Position numbers and translations under genes: made by a program
Shown: positions 45,515 to 53,500 of the stretch, one piece after another
How the letters are laid out: every line of letters begins with the position of its first letter
Position numbering within the stretch: the stretch's first letter is position 1
Source: Catellatospora citrea
GTDB lineage: Bacteria; Actinomycetota; Actinomycetes; Mycobacteriales; Micromonosporaceae
Direction: 5' to 3'
Assembly (NCBI RefSeq): GCF_003610235.1
Contig: NZ_RAPR01000001.1
Location: 8,843,593-8,907,592 of the forward strand
Length of the DNA: 64,000 bases
The notes under the pieces: model-generated
What the model was told of the DNA's origin: nothing
The model's database searches: none
Seen by the model: the letters and a program-made list of their open reading frames with translations, nothing else

Positions 45515-46417
45515 TCAGCCCTTCGTTCCACCGGCGGTCAGGCCGGACACCAGGTGGCGCTGGGCGTACAGGAAGACCAGCCCGGCGGGCACGGTGACCA
45601 GCACCGCGGCGGCGGTCAGGTACTCCCACTGGGCGTTGAACTGCGGCACGAACTGCTGCATGCCGTAGGCGAGGGTGAACCGGTCGTCGGTCTGGATGAA
45701 CGCCGACGCGTACGCCACCTCACCCCACGCGGTCAGGAACGTGTAGAACGCCGTCACCGCGATACCGGGCCGGGCCAGCGGCATGATGACCCGCCAGAAC
45801 GTCTGGAACGGCCCGCACCCGTCGATCGAGGCGGCCTCGTCCAGCGACGTCGGGATCGAGTCGAAGTAGCCCTTGAGCATCCACGAGCAGAACGGCACCG
45901 CGATCGTCAGGTACGCGATGACCAGCGACGCATGCGTGTTGATCAGCCCGAGCGTGGCCATGATCTTGTAGATCGGCACGATCAGCACGGCGACCGGGAA
46001 CATCTGCGTCACCAGGAACACCATCATCAGCTTGCGGCGGCCCGGGAAGTTGAACCGCGACAGCGCGTAGCCGGTGGTCGCCGACATCAGGATGCCGATC
46101 GCCATCGTGCACAGCGCGATGATCACCGAGTTGAGCATCCAGGTCGGGAAGTTCGTCTCGAACAGCACGTACTCGTAGTTGCCCAGGGTCGGTTCCTTGA
46201 CCAGCGTCAGTTCGCTGCTCTGCACCCACTGCTTGGGCTTGAAGGAGCTGAGCACCACCCACGCGATGGGGAACACCGCGATCAGCGACGCGCCGATCAG
46301 TGTGGCGTGCAGGCCGAGCGAGGCCAGCGGGCTGCGCCTGGCCCGGCTCTGCTTGTTGACCTGCGCGGTGTGGGTGGAGTGCCCGGCCGTCGTGCCGGGG
46401 GCCATGGTCATCGTCAT
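45515..46417 (-). CDS. malG: maltose-type ABC transporter permease MalG, 300 aa
   Basis: Six membrane segments are visible. The cytoplasmic EAA loop DEAASIDGCGPFQTFWRVIM (about 200-219) contacts the ATPase and is typical of CUT1 permeases; the C-terminus ends FLYAQRHLVSGLTAGGTKG, as in MalG proteins. The N-terminus has about 25 hydrophilic residues. It forms the membrane channel together with MalF. Its start is one base after the malF stop. No ATPase gene is linked; such importers often share a distant MsiK-type ATPase. Confidence 0.93.
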   Translation of the reverse strand: MTMTMAPGTTAGHSTHTAQVNKQSRARRSPLASLGLHATLIGASLIAVFPIAWVVLSSFKPKQWVQSSELTLVKEPTLGNYEYVLFETNFPTWMLNSVIIALCTMAIGILMSATTGYALSRFNFPGRRKLMMVFLVTQMFPVAVLIVPIYKIMATLGLINTHASLVIAYLTIAVPFCSWMLKGYFDSIPTSLDEAASIDGCGPFQTFWRVIMPLARPGIAVTAFYTFLTAWGEVAYASAFIQTDDRFTLAYGMQQFVPQFNAQWEYLTAAAVLVTVPAGLVFLYAQRHLVSGLTAGGTKG

Positions 46418-46418
46418 G

Positions 46419-47435
46419 TCACCACACCTCGCCTTGCTTGCGCAGCGCCCGCCGGTAGAACACGGAGAAGACGAGCAGGATGGACAGGATCAGCACGCCG
46501 TACGTCGAGGACAGCGAGTAGTTGCGGATGCCCTCGAACGCCGACCGGAACGCGCCGGTCACCAGGATCTCGGTCTGCCCGGCGGGTTCGCCGCCGGTGA
46601 CCAGGAAGATGATCGGGAACATGTTGAACGTCCAGATGAAGCCCAGCAGCAGCACCGTCATGCTGACCGAGCGCAGGCCGGGCAGCGTGATGTTGACGAA
46701 GCGCTGCCACGGGGTCGCGCCGTCGATCTCGGCCGCCTCGTACTGCTCGCCGGGGATGGTCTGCATCCCGCCGAGAAGCGTCACCATCATGAACGGCACG
46801 CCCAGCCAGATGTTGGCGATGATGGCGGTGAGCAGCGCGGTCTTCCAGTCGGCGAACCACTCGACGCGGTCCAGGCCGACGGACTCGAACAGCGAGTTGA
46901 TCAGGCCGAACTGCTCGTTGAACATGAACCGCCAGGCGAACGCGGACACGAACGCGGGCACCGCCCACGGCAGGATCAGCAGCACCCGGTAGATCCCGCG
47001 GCCGCGCATCGGCCGGTTGAGCAGCACGGCCAGGCCCAGACCCAGCCCGTAGTGGAACACCACGCAGGTCACGGTCCACAGCAGTGTCACGCCGAACTGC
47101 TGCCAGAATTCGCCGACCTTTCCGGTGAGGATGTTGACGTAGTTGTCGACGCCGACGACCTCCCACGCGTTCGGGTTCGGCTTGCACACCTCGGTGCCGG
47201 TGATCGACTTGCTGCAGATCTCGGCGAGCTGGTTGGCCTCGGTGAGGTTCGTGAACGACAGCAGGATGCCGCGGCCCAGCGGATAGAAGATCAGGACGCC
47301 GAGCACGAGCACGACGGGGGCGACCATCACCCAGGCGTACCAGTGCTTGTCCCAGCTGCGCCGCAGCCGGCTGGGTCGTCGGGTCTCACGCGGCGGGGGA
47401 CTGGTCCGGGCCGGCGTGGCGGTGTCTGTGCTCAC
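46419..47435 (-). CDS. malF: maltose-type ABC transporter permease MalF, 338 aa
   Basis: Six or seven membrane segments. An EAA loop, YEAAEIDGATPWQRFVNITL (about 230-249), is in place. The extracytoplasmic loop after segment 1 (about 65-105) contains two Cys (EICSKS, EVCKPN) that could pair. This loop is shorter than in E. coli MalF, as usual in actinobacteria. The GTG at 47435 has GGAGCA upstream. It is separated from malE by 79 bp holding a strong hairpin. Confidence 0.93.
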   Translation of the reverse strand: MSTDTATPARTSPPPRETRRPSRLRRSWDKHWYAWVMVAPVVLVLGVLIFYPLGRGILLSFTNLTEANQLAEICSKSITGTEVCKPNPNAWEVVGVDNYVNILTGKVGEFWQQFGVTLLWTVTCVVFHYGLGLGLAVLLNRPMRGRGIYRVLLILPWAVPAFVSAFAWRFMFNEQFGLINSLFESVGLDRVEWFADWKTALLTAIIANIWLGVPFMMVTLLGGMQTIPGEQYEAAEIDGATPWQRFVNITLPGLRSVSMTVLLLGFIWTFNMFPIIFLVTGGEPAGQTEILVTGAFRSAFEGIRNYSLSSTYGVLILSILLVFSVFYRRALRKQGEVW

Positions 47436-47473
47436 GGGCGTGCTCCGAGTGGGGGTGAAGTGGGGAAGGGTGC

Positions 47474-47505
47474 GAGGCCGGCCCCCCGTGCGGGGGACCG
47501 GCCTC
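47474..47505 (-). terminator. hairpin between malE and malF (partial terminator or mRNA stabiliser)
   Basis: GAGGCCGGCCCCCC (47474-47487) pairs with GGGGGACCGGCCTC (47492-47505) with one mismatch. It lies 10 bp past the malE stop. Such hairpins raise binding-protein mRNA above permease mRNA in many sugar importers. Confidence 0.65.
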
Positions 47506-47514
47506 AGGTGAGCG

Positions 47515-48813
47515 TCAGCCCGCCGAGTAGGCGGTGACGACCTCGGTCTTGTACTTGTTCGCGACCCCGTCGAGGGAGGTCTTCGGGTCCTTGCCCTGGA
47601 CCAGGACCTCGGTGGCCATCGTGTCGAGCGGGCCGAAGAACTGGCCACCCTCGGGGATCCACGGGCGGGCCACTGCGGAGGACACGACCGGCTGGAACGC
47701 CGCGATGATCGCGTTGTTCTTCACCTTGTCGATGTCGTACGCCGACTTGCGGGTCGGCAGCACACCGAGCTTGTCGGCCAGGAACGCCTGCGAGGTCGCC
47801 GAGGACATGAACTTCACGAACGCGATGGCCGCGGCGGCCTTGTCCTGCGCCATGCCGGAGTACAGCACGTAGTTGTGGCCGCCCACGGGCGCGCCGGCCT
47901 TGGCCGAACCTGCCGGGACCGCGGCGACGCCGAGGTTGTCGATGCCACCGAAGGTCGGCGCGTTGCGGAGGTTGTTGACCTCCCACGGGCCGTTGATGAT
48001 CATGGCGACCTTCTGCTCCTTGAACAGGGTCATCATGGTGCCGTAGGAGTCGTTGGCCGGCGGCTTGACCGCGGCGCCGGACTTGACCAGGTCAGCGGCG
48101 ACCGCGATGCCCGCGACGTTGGCCGCGGAGTTCACGGTGATCTTCTTGGCGGCGGTGTCGACCAGGTCGCCGCCCTCGCCGTAGATGAACGGCAGCAGGA
48201 AGTAGCCGCCGGCGTTGATGAACAGGCCGTCCTTCTTGGTCTTGGCCTTGATCGCAGCCGCGGCGGTCTTCACGTCGGCCCAGGTCTTCGGCGCCTCGGT
48301 GATACCCGCGTCGGCGAAGATCTTCTTGTTGTACATGAGCGCGAGCGAGTCGGTGACCTGCGGGACGCCGTAGGTCTTGCCGTCGAACTTGTTCGCCGAC
48401 ATGGGGGTGGCGAAGTAGTCCGACTCGTCGGCGAGCAGCTCGCTGCCGTCGAGGTTGTACAGGTAGCCCAGGGACGCGAACTCCGGCACCCACGCCACCT
48501 CGGCGCGCAGGATGTCCGGGGCGCCGGACTTGGCCGCGGCGGCGGTCTTGAACTTGTTCTGCGCCTCGCCGAACGGGACCGACTGGTAGTTGATCTTCAC
48601 GTTCGGGTAGGTCTTGTTGAACTCGGTGATGAGCTCCTTGAACGCCGGGCCCTCGTTGGCGGGGTCCGACGTGTCCCACCACGTCAGCTCGGCAGCCAGG
48701 GCTGCGGGGTCGGTCTTGGTGGGTGCCTCGGTCGCGTCGTTGCCACATGCCGTCACCGCGAGTGCGATGGCAGCGGAGGCAAGAACGGCGATCCCTCTGG
48801 CGGTGCGACGCAT
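47515..48813 (-). CDS. malE: maltose/maltodextrin-type binding lipoprotein MalE, 432 aa
   Basis: A lipoprotein signal with lipobox LAVTAC leads into a cluster-1 solute-binding fold: LTWWDTSDPANEGPAFKELI, VPFGEAQNKFKTAAAAKSGA and PDILRAEVAWVPEFASLGYL closely match actinobacterial MalE proteins. It would capture maltose or maltodextrins outside the cell for MalF/MalG. The ATG at 48813 follows a GAGGAG site. Upstream lies a large dyad suited to the LacI regulator of the same operon. Confidence 0.92.
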   Translation of the reverse strand: MRRTARGIAVLASAAIALAVTACGNDATEAPTKTDPAALAAELTWWDTSDPANEGPAFKELITEFNKTYPNVKINYQSVPFGEAQNKFKTAAAAKSGAPDILRAEVAWVPEFASLGYLYNLDGSELLADESDYFATPMSANKFDGKTYGVPQVTDSLALMYNKKIFADAGITEAPKTWADVKTAAAAIKAKTKKDGLFINAGGYFLLPFIYGEGGDLVDTAAKKITVNSAANVAGIAVAADLVKSGAAVKPPANDSYGTMMTLFKEQKVAMIINGPWEVNNLRNAPTFGGIDNLGVAAVPAGSAKAGAPVGGHNYVLYSGMAQDKAAAAIAFVKFMSSATSQAFLADKLGVLPTRKSAYDIDKVKNNAIIAAFQPVVSSAVARPWIPEGGQFFGPLDTMATEVLVQGKDPKTSLDGVANKYKTEVVTAYSAG

Positions 48814-48859
48814 TATTCGCTCCTCGGGGGTATGCCTGTCCTTCCAGCGCGCGACGTTA

Positions 48860-48890
48860 GCAAGAAGTTTCTGATTCAGAAAGTCCTTGC
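48860..48890. promoter_or_regulatory. 31-bp dyad operator upstream of malE
   Basis: TTTCTGATTCAGAAA (48868-48882) is a perfect palindrome around one T; GCAAG (48860-48864) and CTTGC (48886-48890) extend the symmetry about the same centre. A TTAGCAA (48857-48863) at its edge has an inverted partner, TTGCTAA, at 49006-49012. This is the likely binding region of the co-encoded LacI protein. Confidence 0.65.
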
Positions 48891-49074
48891 GCCTTTTCCT
48901 GCAACGCCGTTACCGAATGGCGTCCACAAATCCGGCAAACCACCGCGATGTGCATGCGTGACGCCGTTCACATCCGCGTGATCTACTGAAATCAATTGGC
49001 AGACTTTGCTAACAGTTTCAGCAGGTCGGCGAATCGGGTGTCACCGGGCCCGGCGAAGGTGACACAGTGCACCC

Positions 49075-49650
49075 ATGCGCGACCCCGGCCACGACGACCT
49101 CCGGCAGGCCCTGCAAGCCCTGCAAGCCGCCCTCCGCCCGCACACCGCCGCCGACTGGGACGTCCCGGCCGGCACGCTCGACTGGACCTGCCGCGACACC
49201 GCCGCCCACATCGCCCACGACCTCACCGCGTACGCCGGCCAGCTCGCCGCCGCCCCCGACGACGCGTACCTGCCCTGCGACCTCACCGTGCGCCCCGAGG
49301 CCACCACGGCACAGTTGCTGCAGATCATCACCGCCGCGGGCGGGCTGCTGGCCACCGCGCTCGCCGCCGCCGACCCCGCCCTGCGCGCCTGGCACTGGGG
49401 CCCCTGCGACCCGAGCGGCTTCGCCGCCATGGGCATGGCCGAGACGCTGCTGCACACCCACGACATCACCCGCGCCCTGGACCCCGCCTGGCGGCCGCCC
49501 GCCGACCTGGCCGCGCTGATCCTGCACCGGCTGTTCCCCGACGCCCCCACCGGAGACCCCGCCGACGTGCTGCTCTGGTGCACCGGCCGCGGCGACCTGC
49601 CCGGCCGTGCCCACCGCACCCAGTGGAGCTGGCGCGCCGCCCGCGGCTGA
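49075..49650 (+). CDS. MDMPI family (mycothiol-dependent maleylpyruvate isomerase-like) protein, 191 aa
   Basis: The DinB-like fold of the family is shown by TLDWTCRDTAAHIAHDLTAY (about 37-56, with the metal His) and MAETLLHTHDITRALDPAW (about 121-139, with the second His pair). These proteins use mycothiol or bind metal; most have no assigned substrate. The start is the ATG at 49075. It is divergent from malE, and one TTGCTAA half-site lies 63 bp upstream, so it could be affected by the LacI regulator. Confidence 0.82.
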   Translation: MRDPGHDDLRQALQALQAALRPHTAADWDVPAGTLDWTCRDTAAHIAHDLTAYAGQLAAAPDDAYLPCDLTVRPEATTAQLLQIITAAGGLLATALAAADPALRAWHWGPCDPSGFAAMGMAETLLHTHDITRALDPAWRPPADLAALILHRLFPDAPTGDPADVLLWCTGRGDLPGRAHRTQWSWRAARG

Positions 49651-49718
49651 CCACCCATGCCTGGAAGAACTTGCATGAACTTTCCCACAGGCCGCTGACA
49701 GCCGCCCGGTCCGCCGCC

Positions 49719-49724
49719 TAGCGT
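49719..49724 (+). promoter_or_regulatory. -10 box TAGCGT, leaderless promoter
   Basis: TAGCGT lies 6 nt before the ATG at 49731. Confidence 0.5.
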
Positions 49725-49730
49725 CCCCCC

Positions 49731-50261
49731 ATGGGCGACGAAGAAGTCAAGGCACTGCTGCGCATGCGCGGCGCGCAGACCATCGACCATCCCGGCGGCA
49801 CCCTCTACACCCATCTGGTACGCGTACACGACCGCCTCGCCGCACACGGCCTGCCCGACTCGACCGCGCTCGCGGGCCTGGCCCACGCCGCGTACGGCAC
49901 CGACGGTTTCGACACCGCCCTGCTCACCCTTGACGAACGCGACCTGCTGCGCGCCGCCGCCGGGCCCGACGCCGAACTCATCGTGCACCGCTACGCCGCC
50001 ACCGGACGCAAGGCGACGTGGCAGCCCCTGGCGCAGACCCGGCAGTTGCACAACCGCTTCGACGGCACCGTGCAGACCCTCACCGCCGCCGAACTGCGCC
50101 CACTGGTCGACCTGAGCATCGTCAACGAACTCGACCTGTGCGAGCAGGCCCCCGACGTCGCCACCCGCTACGGCGACTACTTCCGCACCCTGTTCGCCTC
50201 CTGGGCCGACCTGGCCTCCCCGCAGGTCACCGCCGACGCCCGCGCCACCCTCGGCGGCTGA
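49731..50261 (+). CDS. DUF6817-like protein with an HD-like helical pattern, 176 aa
   Basis: Residues 19-60 (HPGGTLYTHLVRVHDRLAAH, then LAGLAHAAYGTDGF) resemble a degenerate HD-type metal site: His in THL, His in RVHD and His in LAHAAYG. I place it with DUF6817 from memory. The rest is helical and acidic. The substrate is unknown. A TAGCGT box lies 6 nt before the ATG. Confidence 0.7.
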   Translation: MGDEEVKALLRMRGAQTIDHPGGTLYTHLVRVHDRLAAHGLPDSTALAGLAHAAYGTDGFDTALLTLDERDLLRAAAGPDAELIVHRYAATGRKATWQPLAQTRQLHNRFDGTVQTLTAAELRPLVDLSIVNELDLCEQAPDVATRYGDYFRTLFASWADLASPQVTADARATLGG

Positions 50262-50323
50262 CCCGCCCACGGCCGAAAAACGCGCCGACCCGACGCCAAC
50301 CAGCAGGCTGCCCGTCGGGCCCG

Positions 50324-50339
50324 GCGCCGACCTCGGCGC
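50324..50339. terminator. short GC hairpin between converging genes
   Basis: GCGCCG (50324-50329) pairs with CGGCGC (50334-50339) around ACCT, between the DUF6817 and GNAT genes. Confidence 0.4.
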
Positions 50340-50348
50340 GGCGGCCGG

Positions 50349-50939
50349 TCACGGACGGCCGCGGTGGCGCTCCCACTCGTGCGACAGGATCGACATCACC
50401 GTCGCGTCCACCCAGCCGTCCCCGTCGCGCAGCACCTCACGCAGCACACCCTCCGCGACGAAACCCACTTTCTCGTACACCCGGCGCGCCCGCGGATTGA
50501 ACGCGAACACCTCCAACTCGACCCGGTGCAGACCCAGCCGCTCGAAGCCGTACCCGACGAACAGCCGGATCGCCTCCGTGCCCAGCCCCCGGTCCCGGCC
50601 CGCCGCAGCGAGCAGCACCCGGAAATTGCAGCTGCGGTTGCCCGCACTCCACTCGTTGAACACCACCTCGCCGACACACGCGTCCGTGGCCCGGTCCACC
50701 ACCGCCAGATCCAGCCGGTCCGGCTGCGCGTTGCGGGTGCCGTACCAGCGGCGCAGGATCTTCTCCTGCTCCGCGTCGTCCTCCTCGCCGGCGCTGCTGC
50801 CGGTCAGCCGGATCACCTCCGGATCGCGCAGCGCGGCCCGGATACCGTCCAGATCCCCGTCGGCGAACGGGCGCAGCACCACCTTGTCACCGGTGAGGGT
50901 CGGCTTGACGCTGAAATCGGCCGTCTGATCGTCGAACAC
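50349..50939 (-). CDS. GNAT family N-acetyltransferase (RimJ/RimL type), 196 aa
   Basis: Acetyl-CoA site motif A is RDRGLGTEAIRLFVGYGFER (about 117-136, R-x-x-G-x-G/T), followed by LHRVELEVFAFNPRARRVYE and GFVAEGVLRE, the usual RimJ/RimL ending. It begins at a GTG (50939) with LTGDKVVLRPFADGDLDGIR as first module. The acceptor, a protein N-terminus or a small amine, is unknown. The gene converges with the DUF6817 gene and is divergent from folD. Confidence 0.87.
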   Translation of the reverse strand: MFDDQTADFSVKPTLTGDKVVLRPFADGDLDGIRAALRDPEVIRLTGSSAGEEDDAEQEKILRRWYGTRNAQPDRLDLAVVDRATDACVGEVVFNEWSAGNRSCNFRVLLAAAGRDRGLGTEAIRLFVGYGFERLGLHRVELEVFAFNPRARRVYEKVGFVAEGVLREVLRDGDGWVDATVMSILSHEWERHRGRP

Positions 50940-51053
50940 CCCGCGATGATGGCGAGCCGCGGCCCGCCGCGCAATCGGTAAACCACACCCGCCCCACCCG
51001 GCTCGGCCACCACCCGCTCCGGCCGCGGACGCCATGAGGCATGCTGGGAGGCG

Positions 51054-51132
51054 AGTTTTGCGACTGGCGGCACGAGGATGGGAACGACCATCAGGGAGCG
51101 AAGCCGCGGAAGCCGACCGCCTGGGCGACCGC
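51054..51132 (+). ncRNA. ZTP riboswitch (pfl motif)
   Basis: The leader of folD carries the conserved blocks of the pfl RNA in order: GACTGGCG (51062-51069), GGGAGCG (51094-51100) and CCGACCGCCTGGGC (51113-51126). The last is the most diagnostic segment and pairs with the first in the pseudoknot. It senses ZTP/ZMP, signs of 10-formyl-tetrahydrofolate shortage, and turns on folate one-carbon genes. The AAGGAG ribosome binding site (51136-51141) follows directly, which suggests control of translation or of early termination. Confidence 0.92.
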
Positions 51133-51145
51133 GTGAAGGAGCCGC

Positions 51146-52015
51146 ATGTCCGCGCCCGCCACCGCCCGCCTGCTGCCCGGCAAACCCGTCGCCGACGAGG
51201 TCCTCGCCGACGTCGCCACCCGCTCAGCCGCGCTGCGCGCCCGTGGCATCACTCCCAGCCTGGCCACCCTGCTCGTCGGCGACGACGATGCCAGCGCCGG
51301 CTACATCCGCATCAAGCAGCAGCAGGCCGCCGCGCTGGGCTTCGTGTCCCCGCACGAGCACCTGCCCGCCACCGCCACCCAGGCCGACGTCGAGCGCGTC
51401 ATCACCGCCTGGAACGACGACCCGACCGTGCACGGCATGCTCGTGCAGTACCCCATCCCCGGCCACCTCGACTACAACGCCGCCCTGCAGGCCATGGACC
51501 CCGACAAGGACGTCGACGGCATGCACCCCATGAACATGGGTCGCCTCGCCCTAGGCATCCCCGGCCCGCTGCCGTGCACCCCCGCCGGCATCGAAGCACT
51601 GCTCGCCCACTACGACATCGGCGTCGCCGGCCGTGAGGTCGTCATCCTCGGCCGCGGCGCGACCCTCGGCCGTCCCCTGGCCATGCTGCTCGCGCAGAAA
51701 CGCCCCACAGCCGACGCCGCCGTCACCGTCGTGCACACCGGCGTCAAGGACTGGGCCCGCTACACCCGCCGCGCGGACATCCTCATCGCCGCCGCCGGCG
51801 TGCCCGGCATCATCCAGCCCGAACACGTCAAGCCCGGCGCTGTGGTCGTGGGCGGTGGCGTGCGCTACGAAGGCCGCCGCATCCTGCCCGACGTCGACGA
51901 GTCCGTCGCCGACGTCGCCGGGGCGATCACCCCCCGCGTAGGCGGCGTCGGCCCGACCACCGTCGCGATGCTGTTCCGCAACGTCGTCGCCGCCGCCGAA
52001 CGCGCCAACCCGTGA
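51146..52015 (+). CDS. folD: bifunctional methylenetetrahydrofolate dehydrogenase/cyclohydrolase FolD, 289 aa
   Basis: The enzyme interconverts 5,10-methylene-, methenyl- and 10-formyl-tetrahydrofolate using NADP+. Catalytic YIRIKQQQAAALG (Tyr-x3-Lys, about 53-65), MLVQYPIPGHLD, PDKDVDGMHPMNMGRLALG and VVILGRGATLGRPLAMLL (nucleotide site) all match FolD. In this copy 'KDVDGMHPMNMG' replaces the usual KDVDGFHP. An AAGGAG site and the ZTP riboswitch precede the ATG. It overlaps the MOSC gene by 4 nt (GTGA). Confidence 0.96.
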   Translation: MSAPATARLLPGKPVADEVLADVATRSAALRARGITPSLATLLVGDDDASAGYIRIKQQQAAALGFVSPHEHLPATATQADVERVITAWNDDPTVHGMLVQYPIPGHLDYNAALQAMDPDKDVDGMHPMNMGRLALGIPGPLPCTPAGIEALLAHYDIGVAGREVVILGRGATLGRPLAMLLAQKRPTADAAVTVVHTGVKDWARYTRRADILIAAAGVPGIIQPEHVKPGAVVVGGGVRYEGRRILPDVDESVADVAGAITPRVGGVGPTTVAMLFRNVVAAAERANP

Positions 52016-52842
52016 CCCCCGCGAGGGCCGCGGTCGCCACCCTGCACCGGTACCCGGTCAAATCCCTGCTCGGCGAACAGCTCGACACCGCCGACGTGAT
52101 CGGCACCGGCCTGACCGGCGACCGCGCCCTCGCCCTGCGCGACACCACCACCGGCCGCATCGCCAGCGCCAAACACCCCCGGCTCTGGCAGCGGCTGCTC
52201 ACCCTCACCGCCACCACCGACCCCCACGGCGTACACATCACCGGCCCCGGAACCGACGTGCACAGCACCGACCCGGCCGCCGCGAAGACCCTCTCGGCGC
52301 TGCTCGGCCGCGACGTCGAACTCACCGCGACCCCACCCGAACAGGCCCGACTCGATCGCGCCGACCCCGACGCCTTCCTGCGTGTCGGCATTACCGCGAC
52401 CCTGCCGTTGGCCGCCAGCGCCCTCGGCGGCGCCGCACCGGGCACCTTCTTCGACTTCGCGCCCGTACACCTGCTCACCACCGCGACCCTGCGCCGCATC
52501 ACCGCGCTGCACCCCGGCCACACCGCCGACCCGTGCCGCTACCGGCCCAACATCGTCGTCGACACCACCGCCGACGGCTTCCCCGAGGACGACTGGGTCG
52601 GCCGCGAGCTGCGCATCGGCGACGACCTCGTACTGCGCGTCATCGTCACGACACCACGCTGCGCGATCCCCACCCTCGCCCACGGCGGCCTGCCCCGCGA
52701 CCTCGACGCCCTGCGGGTGCTCGCCCGCCACCACCGCATCGTGCCGCTGCCCGCACTCGGCCCGCAGCCCTGCGCGGGTGTCTACGCCCAGGTCCTGCAC
52801 CCGGGCCGGATCGGCCCCGGTGACCCCGTCCGCGCCGTTTAG
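52012..52842 (+). CDS. MOSC domain protein with N-terminal beta barrel, 276 aa
   Basis: The MOSC_N beta barrel covers about 5-95 (ATLHRYPVKSLLGEQLDTAD, GDRALALRDTTTGRI). The MOSC domain follows (about 110-270) with the conserved Cys in VTTPRCAIPTLAHGGLPRD. MOSC domains bind molybdenum cofactor or carry sulfur, as in mARC-type reductases. It may be a molybdoenzyme or a cofactor carrier. It is coupled to folD by a GTGA overlap. Its TAG stop interlocks with the stop of the converging gene (TTAG). Confidence 0.87.
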   Translation: MTPARAAVATLHRYPVKSLLGEQLDTADVIGTGLTGDRALALRDTTTGRIASAKHPRLWQRLLTLTATTDPHGVHITGPGTDVHSTDPAAAKTLSALLGRDVELTATPPEQARLDRADPDAFLRVGITATLPLAASALGGAAPGTFFDFAPVHLLTTATLRRITALHPGHTADPCRYRPNIVVDTTADGFPEDDWVGRELRIGDDLVLRVIVTTPRCAIPTLAHGGLPRDLDALRVLARHHRIVPLPALGPQPCAGVYAQVLHPGRIGPGDPVRAV

Positions 52843-53393
52843 GGCACTACCTGTTGTAGGAGGCCGTGTACGAACGTCAGCTGGTACATCCCGCCGCTGT
52901 CGGCCGGTATGTCCACGGCCCACCGTGCCGGTACCTGGGGGTCGCGCTGCCGTGCTGCCGGGTATCGGGCCAGTACGTCGTCGACCACGCACGACCATGG
53001 TGCCAACCCCTGCACCGGCCCCAACTCCGGCACGGCGGTGTCCGGTGCCCGTACCAGCCATCCGTGCAGCACGATATCGTCGGTGCCGACCAGTGCCTCC
53101 CAGCGCAGTTGCGGCCATAGCCCTGCCAGCCGCCATCGGTGTGCGGTCAACACCGCGTCGCCGTACGGCACTGGCTGCCGCTCATCGGCCGGACCCAATG
53201 CTGCCTCGTACAGCGACAGCCCCTTGGGCGCGGACCTCGACCGCAGCATTGTCTGCCACCGGTGGTGTGCCTGCATGTACTGCGTGTGCGTAGCCGACAG
53301 TTCCGCGCACGCCGCTTGCACCAACTGCGGCTGGTAGTCGGACATCCGCCGTAGCAGCATCAGTTGGAATTCCCGCCGGGCGAATCCTTTCAC
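52839..53393 (-). CDS. conserved hypothetical protein, 184 aa
   Basis: I do not recognise the family. The N-terminal third is helical and basic (VKGFARREFQLMLLRRMSDY, then QLVQAACAELSATHTQYMQA). The rest is mixed with several Trp/Pro residues (WRLAGLWPQLRWEAL, GLAPWSCVVDDVL). No signal or membrane segment is seen. The GTG at 53393 is supported by a TACGCT box 6 nt upstream; internal ATGs at residues 12 and 17 lack supporting signals. Confidence 0.6.
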   Translation of the reverse strand: MKGFARREFQLMLLRRMSDYQPQLVQAACAELSATHTQYMQAHHRWQTMLRSRSAPKGLSLYEAALGPADERQPVPYGDAVLTAHRWRLAGLWPQLRWEALVGTDDIVLHGWLVRAPDTAVPELGPVQGLAPWSCVVDDVLARYPAARQRDPQVPARWAVDIPADSGGMYQLTFVHGLLQQVVP

Positions 53394-53399
53394 GGCGTG

Positions 53400-53405
53400 A
53401 GCGTA
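53400..53405 (-). promoter_or_regulatory. -10 box TACGCT, leaderless promoter
   Basis: TACGCT on the minus strand lies 6 nt before the GTG at 53393. Confidence 0.5.
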
Positions 53406-53500
53406 GGGGGCGGGGCGTCTCACCGTGGCCTGATCGACAGTTCACGACCGCGAGTGGGTATCGGGTACAACAGGAGACACCCCGCGAAAGGACCGAGCAG

